Origin: Allobosea sp. CS1GBMeth4
GTDB lineage: Bacteria; Pseudomonadota; Alphaproteobacteria; Rhizobiales; Beijerinckiaceae
Direction of reading: 5' to 3'
Assembly: GCF_900185715.1 (NCBI RefSeq)
Contig: NZ_FYAS01000014.1
Location: 62,001 to 126,000 of the forward strand
DNA length: 64,000 nucleotides
Part shown: positions 33,053 to 40,993 of the stretch, piece by piece
Layout: every line of letters begins with the position of its first letter
Numbering within the stretch: the stretch's first letter is position 1
The notes under the pieces: model-generated
Seen by the model: the letters and a program-made list of their open reading frames with translations, nothing else
What the model was told of the DNA's origin: nothing
The model's database searches: none
Program-made: the position numbers and the translations under genes

Positions 33053-33382
33053 TCAGCCCACCGTCAGCTTGTTCTTGGCAGTGTATTCCGAGCCGTCGTC
33101 ATCCTTCCAGATGAAGGTGAACTCGCCCGATTCCGTCGCCTTGAAGAAGAAGGACTGGTAGGGATTGGCCGAGATCGCCGGGTGCCAGTCGGCCGAGAAG
33201 ACCGGCTTGCCGTTGAAGCTCGCCGAGAACTTGTTGATGATCTTGCGCGGGATCGTCTCGCCCTTCGAATCCTTGCGCTGTCCGGATTCCATCTCGTGCG
33301 AGATCAGCGTCTTGATCTCGATCAGCTCGCCGGCGGCGGCCTTGGCCGGAACGCGCACGCGGGGCGTGGGCTTGGTCGTCAT
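33053..33382 (-). CDS. soxZ: thiosulfate oxidation carrier complex protein SoxZ
   Basis: A 109-residue beta-sandwich protein: PRVRVPAKAAAGELIEIKTLISHEMESGQRKD, followed by IPRKIINKFSASFNGKPVFSADWHPAISANPY. There is no signal peptide, as expected, because SoxZ is exported with the Tat-bearing SoxY. SoxYZ carries the sulfur substrate through the cycle. It lies 49 bp after soxY. Confidence 0.97.
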   Translation of the reverse strand: MTTKPTPRVRVPAKAAAGELIEIKTLISHEMESGQRKDSKGETIPRKIINKFSASFNGKPVFSADWHPAISANPYQSFFFKATESGEFTFIWKDDDGSEYTAKNKLTVG

Positions 33383-33431
33383 GGGGTTTCCTCGCCTTGT
33401 TCTCTGTTCTGTCGACGCTGATGCGGAGGCG

Positions 33432-33896
33432 TCAGCCGCCGCAGCCGCCGATCGTGACCTTGATGTTGGCCTTGGCGGTATGCAGAGCGCCGTTCGACAT
33501 CTCGGCGACGCAGATCACGTCCTGCGTCTGGGCGAGCCGCATGCGCGTCGCCGCCGACGCCTTTCCGCAGGCGGGCGTGAACTGGTAGCTGACGATGCCT
33601 GGCAGCGGGTTGCCCTCGGCGAAGACGTGCACGGCCTTGACGTAGTCGGTCTCCGTCATCGGGCTCTCGACCTCGACATTGATCGGGACCACGAGGCCGT
33701 TCTCGGCGATCTCGGGCACGTCGAGCCTGATCTTGCCGGAGGCCATCGGCTTGTCGCCGTAGAGCTTCTTGATCTCGGCGGCGACGGCCTTCTCGTCGGC
33801 GAAGGCGAGACGCGGCGCGATCGCCGCGGCGGCGACGGCCCAGGCCGCGACCTTCACCGCATCGCGGCGCGACAGCGCCGGTCGTTTCGTCTGCAT
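33432..33896 (-). CDS. soxY: thiosulfate oxidation carrier protein SoxY
   Basis: A 154-residue protein with a Tat signal (LSRRDAVKVAAWAVAAAAIAP) and the diagnostic C-terminal swinging arm GGCGG, whose cysteine carries the thiosulfate-derived intermediate. The ATG at 33896 has GGAGGAG just upstream; longer readings run into the divergent promoter. It is the first gene of the minus-strand soxYZ-soxB-soxCD operon and is divergent from soxAX. Confidence 0.97.
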   Translation of the reverse strand: MQTKRPALSRRDAVKVAAWAVAAAAIAPRLAFADEKAVAAEIKKLYGDKPMASGKIRLDVPEIAENGLVVPINVEVESPMTETDYVKAVHVFAEGNPLPGIVSYQFTPACGKASAATRMRLAQTQDVICVAEMSNGALHTAKANIKVTIGGCGG

Positions 33897-34128
33897 GCGA
33901 GCTCCTCCCTGGATTTCGTCTTGTTTTCGCTCTTGACGGCGCGACGGTCGGTCGCACATCATTTGCACGTATCGTGATATTGTTTTTTGTGAATGTAAAG
34001 CCCCCTGAGAGGGCCGACGGCGAGACCGCAGGATAAGCGGCCCAGCTTCAAAGAGGGAGACCGTTTTGCCGATCCGCCTGCGAGGCCGGGCGATCGGAGC
34101 GGGCTCCGGGGAAACGAAAGGGAGAGGG
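33897..34128. promoter_or_regulatory. soxY/soxA divergent promoter region
   Basis: The 232-bp gap contains an AT-rich core (33958-34000) with CACG-TAT-CGTG at 33966-33976 and a T-run. Both sox operons must start here, and an ArsR-type repressor is the likely regulator given two such genes nearby. A copy of the GGAGACCG repeat occupies the soxA-proximal end. I could not define a convincing symmetric operator. Confidence 0.45.
34056..34110 (+). repeat. dispersed GGAGACCG-type repeat, copy 2
   Basis: Begins GGAGACCGTTTTGCCGATCC and continues to CGATCGGAGCGGGCTCCGG, matching copy 1 in order and spacing. It ends 18 bp before the soxA ATG and so forms part of its leader. Confidence 0.45.
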
Positions 34129-34962
34129 ATGAAGCTTCCGATCATCGGAGCGGCTGCACTGGCGGCCGTCATGACAGTGGCGGCCGGACCGCTGACCGCG
34201 CAATCGCCGCCGCAGGACGAGAGCGAGAAGGAGATCGAGCGGTATCGCCAGATGCTCTCCGACCCGTTCTCGAATCCGGGCTTCCTCGCGGTCGACCGCG
34301 GCGAGGCGCTCTGGGCGGAGAAGCGCGGAGCCAAGAACGTCTCGCTGGAGGGCTGCGACCTCGGCGAGGGGCCGGGCAAGCTCGAAGGCGCCTATGCCAA
34401 GCTGCCGCGCTATTTCGCCGACGCCGACAGGGTGATGGACACCGAGCAGCGCCTGCTCTGGTGCATGGACAAGCTGCAGGGGCTCGATACCAAGGACGTG
34501 GTCCAGCGGCGCTTCTCCGGACCGGCGAGGGCCTCGGACATGGAGGATCTCGTCGCCTTCATCGCCAACAAGTCGAGCGAGATGACGATCCAGCCGCAGC
34601 TCTCCCATCCCAAGGAGAAGGAGATGGCAGCGGTCGGCGAGGCGCTCTTCTACACGCGCGGCGGCGTCAACGACTTCTCCTGCGCCACCTGCCATGCCGA
34701 GGAGGGCAAGCGCATCCGCCTGCAGGGCCTGCCCAACCTCTCGGTCAAGGGCAAGACCGCGCAGGAAACGATGGGCTCCTGGCCGACCTACCGCGTCTCG
34801 CAGAGCGCGCTGCGGACGATGCAGCATCGGCTCTGGGACTGCTATCGCCAGCAGCGTTGGCCGGTGCCGGAATACGGCTCGGACGCGCTGACCGCGCTCA
34901 CCGTCTTCCTGCAGAAGCAGGCTGAAGGCGGTGAGATCAAGGTTCCGTCGATCAAGCGCTGA
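34129..34962 (+). CDS. soxA: L-cysteine S-thiosulfotransferase subunit SoxA
   Basis: A 277-residue periplasmic c-type cytochrome with a signal peptide ([18 protein letters not shown]). One haem motif CATCH is near residue 186; the position of the first haem of dihaem SoxA is occupied by the cysteines in VSLEGCDLG and LLWCMDK, so this is the monohaem form. The conserved Cys in [14 protein letters not shown] is the residue that becomes a persulfide ligand. SoxAX links thiosulfate to SoxYZ. The ATG at 34129 starts the signal peptide; a TTG at 34066 is a less likely start. Confidence 0.95.
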   Translation: MKLPIIGAAALAAVMTVAAGPLTAQSPPQDESEKEIERYRQMLSDPFSNPGFLAVDRGEALWAEKRGAKNVSLEGCDLGEGPGKLEGAYAKLPRYFADADRVMDTEQRLLWCMDKLQGLDTKDVVQRRFSGPARASDMEDLVAFIANKSSEMTIQPQLSHPKEKEMAAVGEALFYTRGGVNDFSCATCHAEEGKRIRLQGLPNLSVKGKTAQETMGSWPTYRVSQSALRTMQHRLWDCYRQQRWPVPEYGSDALTALTVFLQKQAEGGEIKVPSIKR

Positions 34963-34973
34963 GGGGCAACGCC

Positions 34974-35582
34974 ATGATGAGGACAGTCATTTCCCTGGCG
35001 GCCCTGCTGGTCGCCGCGGGCACGGCCGCCGCCCAGGAGCGGCCGCCGCAGGCCGTGATCGACGCTTATCTGAAGGCGACCTTCGGCAAGGCGTCGGCCG
35101 AATGGCAGGCCAGGATCACGCCGGACGAATCGCTTTCGGTCTGCAATGCGACCCGCAACAATCCCTCCTCGGCGCAGGGCGAGGCGATGATGAAGCGGGA
35201 GCAGGCGCGTGTCGTCTATCCCGCCGACGGCAAGTTCCTCGGCGACTGGAAGAAGGGCTATCAGGTCGCCAATAACGGCCGCGGCGGCCAGTTCTCCGAC
35301 CCGCCGGGCACGGTCTCCGGCGGCAACTGCTTCGCCTGCCATCAGCTCGACCCGAAGGAGGTCAGCTACGGCACGCTCGGGCCGAGCCTCGCCGCCTATG
35401 GCAAGGACCGCAAATACGATCCCGCGACGATCAAGGACGCCTATACCAAGATCTACAATTCGATGGCGGTGGTGCCCTGCTCGAACATGCCGCGCTTCGG
35501 CGTCAACAAGGTGCTGGACGAACAGCAGATCAAGGACGTGATGGCCTATCTGTTCGATCCGGAATCGCCTGTGAACAAGTAA
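34974..35582 (+). CDS. soxX: thiosulfate-oxidation cytochrome SoxX
   Basis: A 202-residue monohaem cytochrome with a signal peptide (VISLAALLVAAGTAAAQ), the haem motif CFACH near residue 119 and the downstream NMPRFGVNKVLDEQQIKDVMAYLFDP segment supplying the axial methionine. It pairs with SoxA. It follows soxA by 11 bp, the reverse of the common soxX-soxYZ-soxA order, and forms a two-gene operon on the opposite strand from soxYZ. Two ATG codons are adjacent (34974, 34977); GAGGGG precedes both. Confidence 0.95.
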   Translation: MMRTVISLAALLVAAGTAAAQERPPQAVIDAYLKATFGKASAEWQARITPDESLSVCNATRNNPSSAQGEAMMKREQARVVYPADGKFLGDWKKGYQVANNGRGGQFSDPPGTVSGGNCFACHQLDPKEVSYGTLGPSLAAYGKDRKYDPATIKDAYTKIYNSMAVVPCSNMPRFGVNKVLDEQQIKDVMAYLFDPESPVNK

Positions 35583-35607
35583 GGGTGGCTCGTATTGCGG
35601 CCACATT

Positions 35608-35699
35608 CGTCATTGCGGGCGCAGCGAAGCAATCCAGAGGGGACGTAGGTCTCTGCCGCCCCCGGATTGCTTCGTCGGCTTCGCCTCCTCGCAATGACG
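35608..35699. repeat. REP-like palindromic repeat
   Basis: A 92-bp element bounded by CGTCATTGCG and CGCAATGACG, with an inner inverted pair GAAGCAATCC/GGATTGCTTC. This GCAATCC/GGATTGC hairpin class is common between genes in Bradyrhizobium and related genomes. It lies between soxX and the following MBL gene. A degenerate relative is at 32957-33036. Confidence 0.85.
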
Positions 35700-35756
35700 G
35701 CGAGGGAAGCACCCGCCTTTGGAACTCACTGCACCGATCGATCCTCGGAGTGCTCC

Positions 35757-36647
35757 ATGCTGACGCGCCGCCTGTTCGTCACCGCCGGTGCCTGCGCCTT
35801 CGCCTCGTCCTCGCTCGCACAGGTGGTCGCGACGCTGGGCTCGGGCGACGGGACGCTGACCGTGCTCAGCGACGGCAGCTTCGAGCTGCCGCTCTCGATG
35901 CTGGCGCGGGACGTCGCGCCGGCCGAGCTCGCCGCCGAGGCCAAGCAGAACGGGCCGATGCGCTCGGTGCTCAACGTCACCTGCCTGCGCCGCGGCAAGG
36001 ACGTCATCCTGTTCGACTGCGGCTCGGGCGCGAACTTCCTGGCGGGCTCCGGCAAGCTCGGCGAGAGCCTGAAGGCGGCCGGGATCGAGCCCGATGCGGT
36101 GACGCATGTGCTGTTCACCCATCTCCATCCCGACCATTTCTGGGGTGCGCTCGACGAGTTCGACAGCCCGGCCTTCGTCAATGCGCGCTGGCTGGCGGCT
36201 GCGCCGGAGATCGCGTTCTGGAGCGATCCGAAGGTCTATGAGCGCCTGCCCGGGGACCGGCACGCCTTCGCCGCCGGAGCGCAGCGCATCGCCAGGGAGC
36301 TGGGCGAGCGGCTCGAGCGGCTGGAGCCCGGCCGCGAGTGGCTGGCGGGCATCGAGGCGGTGGCGACTCCCGGCCATACACCGGGCCATGTCTCGTTCTC
36401 GGTCCAGGCGGCCGAAGGACCGGTGATGGTGCTCGGCGACGCCCTGACGCACCCACAGGTCTCGTTCGCGCGGCCGGAGTGGCGTCCGGCTTCCGATCAC
36501 GACGCCGATCTCGCCGTCGCGACGCGGCGCAGGCTGCTCGACCGGCTCAGCCAGGACAGGGCGCAGGTGATCGGCTACCACCTGCCCGGGGCGGTCGGGC
36601 GCGTCGAACGGCAGGGCGCGGCCTACCGGTTCGTCGCCGCCTCCTGA
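35757..36647 (+). CDS. MBL-fold hydrolase, exported (SoxH-like)
   Basis: A 296-residue metallo-beta-lactamase-fold enzyme. A Tat-like signal (LTRRLFVTAGACAFASSSLAQ) begins at the ATG at 35757. The metal-binding motif HTHLHPDH is near residue 117, with TPGHTPGHVSF and LGDALTHP as later ligands. Exported MBL proteins called SoxH occur in several Sox clusters, and their reaction is unproven. It follows soxX after the REP-like element. A dedicated role in sulfur oxidation is inferred from position only. Confidence 0.8.
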   Translation: MLTRRLFVTAGACAFASSSLAQVVATLGSGDGTLTVLSDGSFELPLSMLARDVAPAELAAEAKQNGPMRSVLNVTCLRRGKDVILFDCGSGANFLAGSGKLGESLKAAGIEPDAVTHVLFTHLHPDHFWGALDEFDSPAFVNARWLAAAPEIAFWSDPKVYERLPGDRHAFAAGAQRIARELGERLERLEPGREWLAGIEAVATPGHTPGHVSFSVQAAEGPVMVLGDALTHPQVSFARPEWRPASDHDADLAVATRRRLLDRLSQDRAQVIGYHLPGAVGRVERQGAAYRFVAAS

Positions 36648-36679
36648 GGCGCGGCCGCACCGTCCTTCGCCGGAATCCG

Positions 36680-37471
36680 TCAGACGAGGACAGCAACTCC
36701 GCGCCAGACGACATAGGCGCCGACGAGCGCGACGATGCCGGCGAAGACGCGCGTCAGCATGGTCTTGCGGGTCGACAGCCGCTGCGCCAGCACCGTGCCG
36801 CCGATCCCGCCGGCGATTCCGCCGCCGACGAACAGCGCCGCGACATGCCAGTCGACCAGGCCCGAGAGCGCGTAGGAGACCGCCGTGGTGACCCCGAAGG
36901 CGGCGACCGCCACCAGCGAGGTGCCGATCGCCATGATCATCGGCATGCGCGCCGCGGTCATCAGCCCGGGGACGATGAGGAAGCCGCCGCCGATACCGAA
37001 GAAGCCGGAGAGGGTGCCGACGGCGCCGCCCATGCCGAGGAGGCGCGGCAGCAGCGTCGGCGCGCTCTCCTTGCGCAGCGGCGCGAACGCGGCGCCGTCG
37101 CTCCGCTTGCGCAGCAGCATCGCGATGGCGATCGCGATCATCAGCAGGCCGAAGAGCAGCAGCAGCTTCTGCCCGTCGAAGCGCTTGCCGAGGGCCGAGC
37201 CGGCGGCCGCGCCGGCGATGCCGGCCACGGAGAAGGCCAGGGCGCAGGGCCAGCGCACATTGCCGGCGCGCGCATGACCGACGAGATTCGAGACGGCGCT
37301 GAGCGCGACCGCCACCGAGCTCGTGCCGATCGCGACATGCGGCGAGGCGACGCCGACGACATAGACGAGCAGCGGCACGGCGAGGATCGAGCCGCCGCCG
37401 CCGATCAGGCCGAGAACGAAGCCGACCAGCGAGCCGGAGCCGACCGAGGCGAGGTCGCCGGAGACGATCAT
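36680..37471 (-). CDS. TauE/SafE-family sulfite exporter
   Basis: A 263-residue membrane protein with about eight helices and the two TauE/SafE signatures: GFVLGLIGGGGSILAVPLLVY near the N-terminus and GTLSGFFGIGGGFLIVPGLM in the second half. Members export sulfite or other sulfonates and protect the cytoplasm. It is last in the minus-strand operon DUF2892-YeeE-YeeE-MBL-TauE, the composition of BigR-type H2S detoxification operons, where it would expel the sulfite produced by the persulfide dioxygenase. Confidence 0.9.
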   Translation of the reverse strand: MIVSGDLASVGSGSLVGFVLGLIGGGGSILAVPLLVYVVGVASPHVAIGTSSVAVALSAVSNLVGHARAGNVRWPCALAFSVAGIAGAAAGSALGKRFDGQKLLLLFGLLMIAIAIAMLLRKRSDGAAFAPLRKESAPTLLPRLLGMGGAVGTLSGFFGIGGGFLIVPGLMTAARMPMIMAIGTSLVAVAAFGVTTAVSYALSGLVDWHVAALFVGGGIAGGIGGTVLAQRLSTRKTMLTRVFAGIVALVGAYVVWRGVAVLV

Positions 37472-37484
37472 GACGTGCTTGCTC

Positions 37485-38378
37485 TCACAGGGTGTCGAGC
37501 GGGACCTTCAGGAAGCGCTTTCCGCTCTCGTCCGGCTTCGGCAATTCGCCGGCCTTCATGTTCACCTGCAGCGAGGGAATGATCAGCCTGGGCATTGCGA
37601 GGGTGGCATCGCGCTTCTCGCGCATCGCGACGAACTCGTCTTCCGAGATGCCGTCGCGGACATGGATGTTGTGCTCGCGCTGCTCGGCGACGGTGGTCTC
37701 CCAGCGGATCTCGCGGCCGTTCGGGCCGTAGTCGTGGCACATGAACAGGCGGGTCTGCGGCGGCAGCGCCAGGACGCGCCTGATCGAGCGGTAGAGCGTG
37801 CGCGCGTCGCCGCCCGGGAAGTCGGCGCGGGCGGAGCCGCCATCGGGCATGAACAGCGTGTCGCCGACGAAGGCGGCATCGCCGATGACATGGGTCATGC
37901 AGGCCGGGGTGTGGCCGGGCGTGTGCATGGCGAAGGCCTCGAGGCCGCCGATCATGTAGCTGTCGCCGTCGGCGAAGAGGCGGTCGAACTGGCTGCCGTC
38001 GCGCTGGAACTCGGTGCCCTCGTTGAAGACCTTGCCGAAGGTCTCCTGGACGATGGTGATGCGGTCGCCGATGCCGATCCTGCCGCCGAGCTTGCCCTGG
38101 ATATAGGGCGCGGCCGAGAGATGGTCGGCGTGGACATGGGTCTCGATCAGCCAGGCGACCTCGAGCCCGTGCTCGCGGACGAAGGCGATGATCTCGTCCG
38201 CCGATTCATAGGCGATGCGGCCGGCGGCGTAGTCGATGTCCATCACCGAATCGATGATGGCGCAGGCCTTCGAGCCGGGGTCCTTCACCACATAGCTGAC
38301 GGTGTTGGTCTCGCCGTCGAAGAAGGCGGTGACCTCGGGCTTGGCCGACAGGTCGACCGGGTGCGGGATCGCTGTCAT
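37485..38378 (-). CDS. persulfide dioxygenase-like MBL hydrolase (Blh/ETHE1 group)
   Basis: A 297-residue cytoplasmic MBL-fold enzyme with WLIETHVHADHLSAA (THxHxDH motif, near residue 70), MHTPGHTPACMTHVIGD and the C-terminal RLFMCHDYGPNG. These motifs and the lack of a signal peptide match the Blh/ETHE1 persulfide dioxygenases, non-haem iron enzymes that oxidise glutathione persulfide to sulfite. The gene sits 13 bp before the sulfite exporter in the operon, a natural hand-over. No rhodanese domain is fused. Confidence 0.87.
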   Translation of the reverse strand: MTAIPHPVDLSAKPEVTAFFDGETNTVSYVVKDPGSKACAIIDSVMDIDYAAGRIAYESADEIIAFVREHGLEVAWLIETHVHADHLSAAPYIQGKLGGRIGIGDRITIVQETFGKVFNEGTEFQRDGSQFDRLFADGDSYMIGGLEAFAMHTPGHTPACMTHVIGDAAFVGDTLFMPDGGSARADFPGGDARTLYRSIRRVLALPPQTRLFMCHDYGPNGREIRWETTVAEQREHNIHVRDGISEDEFVAMREKRDATLAMPRLIIPSLQVNMKAGELPKPDESGKRFLKVPLDTL

Positions 38379-38388
38379 GGTTCTCTCC

Positions 38389-38850
38389 TCAGGCTCGGCC
38401 TGGCTCGGCCGGTCGAACGGATGGGGTCCTGCCGGCGGCGAGCCGGCGGGCGAGGGCCATGCCGGCGAGCATCGCGGCCAGGAAGATCAGGGCCGGAACC
38501 CCGCCGGTCAGGGCCGAGACCAGGGCCGGGCCGGGGCAGAAGCCGGCGAGGCCCCAGCCGACGCCGAACAGGGCCGCGCCGGCGACGAGCCGCGAATCCG
38601 GCCGGCTCGCGGCCGGCAGCGCGAAGCGCTCGGCCAGCAGCGGGCGCCCCCGCGCGAAGGCGAGCCGGTAGCCGAGCATGGTGACGGCGATGCCGCCGGC
38701 CATCACGAAGATCAGGCTGGCATCCCAGCCGCCCGTCGGGATGGCGGCGAGGTCGAGGAAGTTCAGCACCTTCGCCGGGTTCGACATGCCGGCAAGGATC
38801 AGGCCGAGCCCGAAGATCAGGCCGATGGCGAACTGGACGAGGATCGACAT
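38389..38850 (-). CDS. YeeE/YedE-family membrane protein (DUF6691 type)
   Basis: A 153-residue, four-helix half-size YeeE/YedE protein with GLILAGMSNPAKVLNFLDL and LFGVGWGLAGFCPGPALVSA; the cysteine of the latter is the conserved one thought to handle thiosulfate or persulfide sulfur. It pairs with the upstream half-size protein, together equivalent to a full-length transporter. The ATG at 38850 has GAGG 6 bases upstream; a GTG at 38862 overlaps the preceding stop and is possible. Confidence 0.88.
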   Translation of the reverse strand: MSILVQFAIGLIFGLGLILAGMSNPAKVLNFLDLAAIPTGGWDASLIFVMAGGIAVTMLGYRLAFARGRPLLAERFALPAASRPDSRLVAGAALFGVGWGLAGFCPGPALVSALTGGVPALIFLAAMLAGMALARRLAAGRTPSVRPAEPGRA

Positions 38851-38858
38851 GGGGTGCC

Positions 38859-39287
38859 TCACAGCAGGTGCCGGACGACGAAGACGGTCGCGATCGCGCT
38901 CGCCATGAAGGTCGCGACCGCGATCAGCGAACGCAGGGACAGGCGCGACAGGCCGCAGATGCCGTGGCCGGAGGTGCAGCCATTGCCCCAGACCGAGCCG
39001 AAGCCGACGAGGAGGCCGGCGGCAACGAGCACGGGCGTGGTCGCCGCGATCTGCGCAAGCGGCCAGGCCGACGTCGCGGCGTAGACGACGAGCGGCGCCA
39101 GGACGAGGCCGGCGACGAAGGCGAGCCGGCCGGCCGCCTCGCCGTCGGGCTCGGGCGGCAGCAGGCGGGCGAGAATCCCGCTGATGCCGGCGATCCGGCC
39201 CTGGAACAGCATGAGCAGCACGGCCGCCAGGCCGATCAGGGCGCCGCCGGCCAGCGAGGCCAGCGGCGTGAAGCTCGTCTCGATCAT
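38859..39287 (-). CDS. YeeE/YedE-family membrane protein, N-terminal half
   Basis: A 142-residue half-size protein with helices around [27 protein letters not shown] and the signature [17 protein letters not shown], whose two cysteines are the conserved sulfur-handling residues. PmpA/PmpB-type pairs in BigR operons have this split arrangement. It sits just after the DUF2892 gene and runs into the next half-gene. Confidence 0.88.
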   Translation of the reverse strand: MIETSFTPLASLAGGALIGLAAVLLMLFQGRIAGISGILARLLPPEPDGEAAGRLAFVAGLVLAPLVVYAATSAWPLAQIAATTPVLVAAGLLVGFGSVWGNGCTSGHGICGLSRLSLRSLIAVATFMASAIATVFVVRHLL

Positions 39288-39288
39288 C

Positions 39289-39513
39289 TCAGCGCCGCTC
39301 GGCCGGGCAGGTGCTGATGCCGAGCAGCGTGTAGGCCGGGCAGAAGCGCATCGCGGCCGTCGCCAGCATCACGGCGCCCCAGGCGGTCAGGGCATATTTC
39401 CAGGAGCCGAGCGGGGCGACCCAGTCGGAGAGCGGCGGCACGAAGGCGGCCGCGGCCAAAACCAGACCGAGGACGAAACGGATTGTGCGATCGAGCGTGC
39501 CGACATTGACCAT
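39289..39513 (-). CDS. DUF2892 membrane protein
   Basis: A 74-residue two-helix protein with the DUF2892 pattern: [22 protein letters not shown], then [32 protein letters not shown]. In other bacteria this domain is fused to rhodaneses (YgaP), linking it to sulfane sulfur; the two C-terminal cysteines could take part. It is first in the operon, with GGAGG before the ATG, directly behind the AT-rich operator shared with the divergent ArsR gene. Confidence 0.88.
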   Translation of the reverse strand: MVNVGTLDRTIRFVLGLVLAAAAFVPPLSDWVAPLGSWKYALTAWGAVMLATAAMRFCPAYTLLGISTCPAERR

Positions 39514-39543
39514 GGCTGCCTCCTGGGCTATCAGTTGCGCTAA

Positions 39544-39566
39544 ATCATATATATGGAAAATATGAT
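39544..39566. promoter_or_regulatory. BigR/SqrR-type operator candidate
   Basis: ATCATAT-N9-ATATGAT, a perfect 7-bp inverted repeat in a strongly AT-rich patch, ends directly at the start codon of the ArsR gene and lies 31 bp from the divergent DUF2892 start. It suits repression of both directions by the ArsR-type product. Confidence 0.7.
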
Positions 39567-39917
39567 ATGTCAATCGCGCCTTCGATCGCTCCGGAGCAGA
39601 TGCCGCCTCCGCGAATCGAGGAAGCGGCGGCGCTGCTCGCCGCCATGGCGAGCCCGCGCCGGCTCGCCATTCTGTGCCGGCTGGTCGAGGGCGAGGCCGG
39701 CGCCGCCGAGCTGGCGCAGATCACCGGGCTGAGCCCGGCGGGCGTCGCCTCGCACCTGGCGCAATTGCGGCGGTTCGGCCTGATCGCGGCGCGGCGGCAG
39801 GGCGTGGCGGTGCTGTTCTCGCTGGCGAGCGCGGAGGCCGAGGCGGTGCTGCAGACGCTGCACGGGCTCTATTGCGCGCAGCCGCCGGGCCTCAGCCGCG
39901 CCGCCAGAGGCCCGTGA
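39567..39917 (+). CDS. ArsR-family persulfide-sensing repressor (BigR/SqrR type)
   Basis: A 116-residue winged-helix repressor with helix-turn-helix segment AAELAQITGLSPAGVASHLAQLRRFGLI. Cys37 (AILCRLVEGE) and Cys103 (HGLYCAQPP) are 66 residues apart, the same spacing as the sensing pairs of BigR (42/108) and SqrR (41/107), which form a polysulfide or disulfide bridge and release DNA. It is divergent from DUF2892-YeeE-YeeE-MBL-TauE and probably represses them and itself. Its 3' end overlaps the convergent YeeE/YedE gene by 26 bp. Confidence 0.88.
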   Translation: MSIAPSIAPEQMPPPRIEEAAALLAAMASPRRLAILCRLVEGEAGAAELAQITGLSPAGVASHLAQLRRFGLIAARRQGVAVLFSLASAEAEAVLQTLHGLYCAQPPGLSRAARGP

Positions 39918-40965
39918 TCGAGCCTTCCATCAGGAAGGCGATGCCGATCCTTGCGCCGATCATCATGCCGGCGATCGCCAGCGGCCAGGACAAGGCCAGC
40001 ATCGAGCCGGCCGAGATGCCCTGTCCGATCGTGCAGCCGCCGGCCAGCACCCCGCCGCCGCCCATCAGCACGGCGCCGAGGAGGTGGCGGCGCATCTCGC
40101 GGTCGTCGTCGAAGGCCTCCCAACGGAACTCGCGATCGTAGAGTGCCGACAGGAAGGAGCCGAGCGTGACTCCGGCGAGCGTGCCGATGCCGAATTCGAG
40201 AAGGGCCGATGGGGCGCTCAACACGGCGTAGAGCGCCCGCCCGACCGGCGAGACGAAGGTCAGGCTCTGCGCCCGCGGGACGGTGTCGAAGGCGTCGACG
40301 GCGATGCCCGTCGCCCACCAGCCGGCGACGACGGAGAGGCCGAGCGTCGCTCCCGCCAGCAGCAGCCGCGGCGAGCGCCGCAGCCGCGGGTCGATGGCGA
40401 CCGCCGCGATCAGGACGAAGGCGGCGAAGGTGGTGATCGCGGCCCGCGCATTGGGAGCGCCGAGATAGGAGAGGACGCCGGCGATGTCGCCCTTGAGGCC
40501 GCCGGGGAGCGGCCAATAGACCTTTTCCAGCACGTCGATCCGCACCGGGGCGAGCATGCCGCGCAGCGTCGCATAGGCGACCGCGCCGAAGACCATCATC
40601 ACGATCAGGCTGCGCAGGTCGCCGGAGCCGAGCCGGACGAGCGAGCCGAAGCCGCAGGTGCCGACCAGGGCCATGCCGAGGCCGAAGAGCGTGCTTCCCA
40701 CCGCGATCGAGAGCCAGGGCAGGGCGGGCTGGACATAGGTCGAGTTCGCGGGGTCGAGCAGGCCGAGCCCGACCAGCCCCTGCGCGCCGATCAGCGCGAT
40801 CGCGAGGGCGAGGCCGAAGATCCGCAGCCGGCGGGTGTCGCCCCCCATCCAGGCGTCCTCGACCGAGCCGAAGGAACAGAGCCGCGCGCGCCGCACGGTG
40901 AAGCCGCAGGCGGCCCCGACGGCCACGCCCGCGAGCGTCGCGCTCCAGGCGGAGAGCTCGATCAT
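39892..40965 (-). CDS. YeeE/YedE-family transporter (SoxT/TsuA-like)
   Basis: A 357-residue full-length YeeE/YedE protein with about nine helices. The conserved cysteines are in RRARLCSFGSVEDAW, ALVGTCGFGSLVRLGSG and LAGGCTIGQGISAGS, the positions that pass thiosulfate through the pore in TsuA. Homologues in Sox clusters are called SoxT and are thought to bring in thiosulfate or sulfane sulfur for regulation or assimilation. It lies 28 bp downstream of the second ArsR gene and likely belongs to the soxS-soxR operon. Confidence 0.85.
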   Translation of the reverse strand: MIELSAWSATLAGVAVGAACGFTVRRARLCSFGSVEDAWMGGDTRRLRIFGLALAIALIGAQGLVGLGLLDPANSTYVQPALPWLSIAVGSTLFGLGMALVGTCGFGSLVRLGSGDLRSLIVMMVFGAVAYATLRGMLAPVRIDVLEKVYWPLPGGLKGDIAGVLSYLGAPNARAAITTFAAFVLIAAVAIDPRLRRSPRLLLAGATLGLSVVAGWWATGIAVDAFDTVPRAQSLTFVSPVGRALYAVLSAPSALLEFGIGTLAGVTLGSFLSALYDREFRWEAFDDDREMRRHLLGAVLMGGGGVLAGGCTIGQGISAGSMLALSWPLAIAGMMIGARIGIAFLMEGSITGLWRRG

Positions 40966-40993
40966 GGCAGGGGCCGATCGGGGCGGTGCTGGC

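Noticed and set aside
39289..39573. A longer start for the DUF2892 protein at 39573
   Set aside because: It would run through the AT-rich operator and the divergent start codon; the ATG at 39513 has a good GGAGG site.
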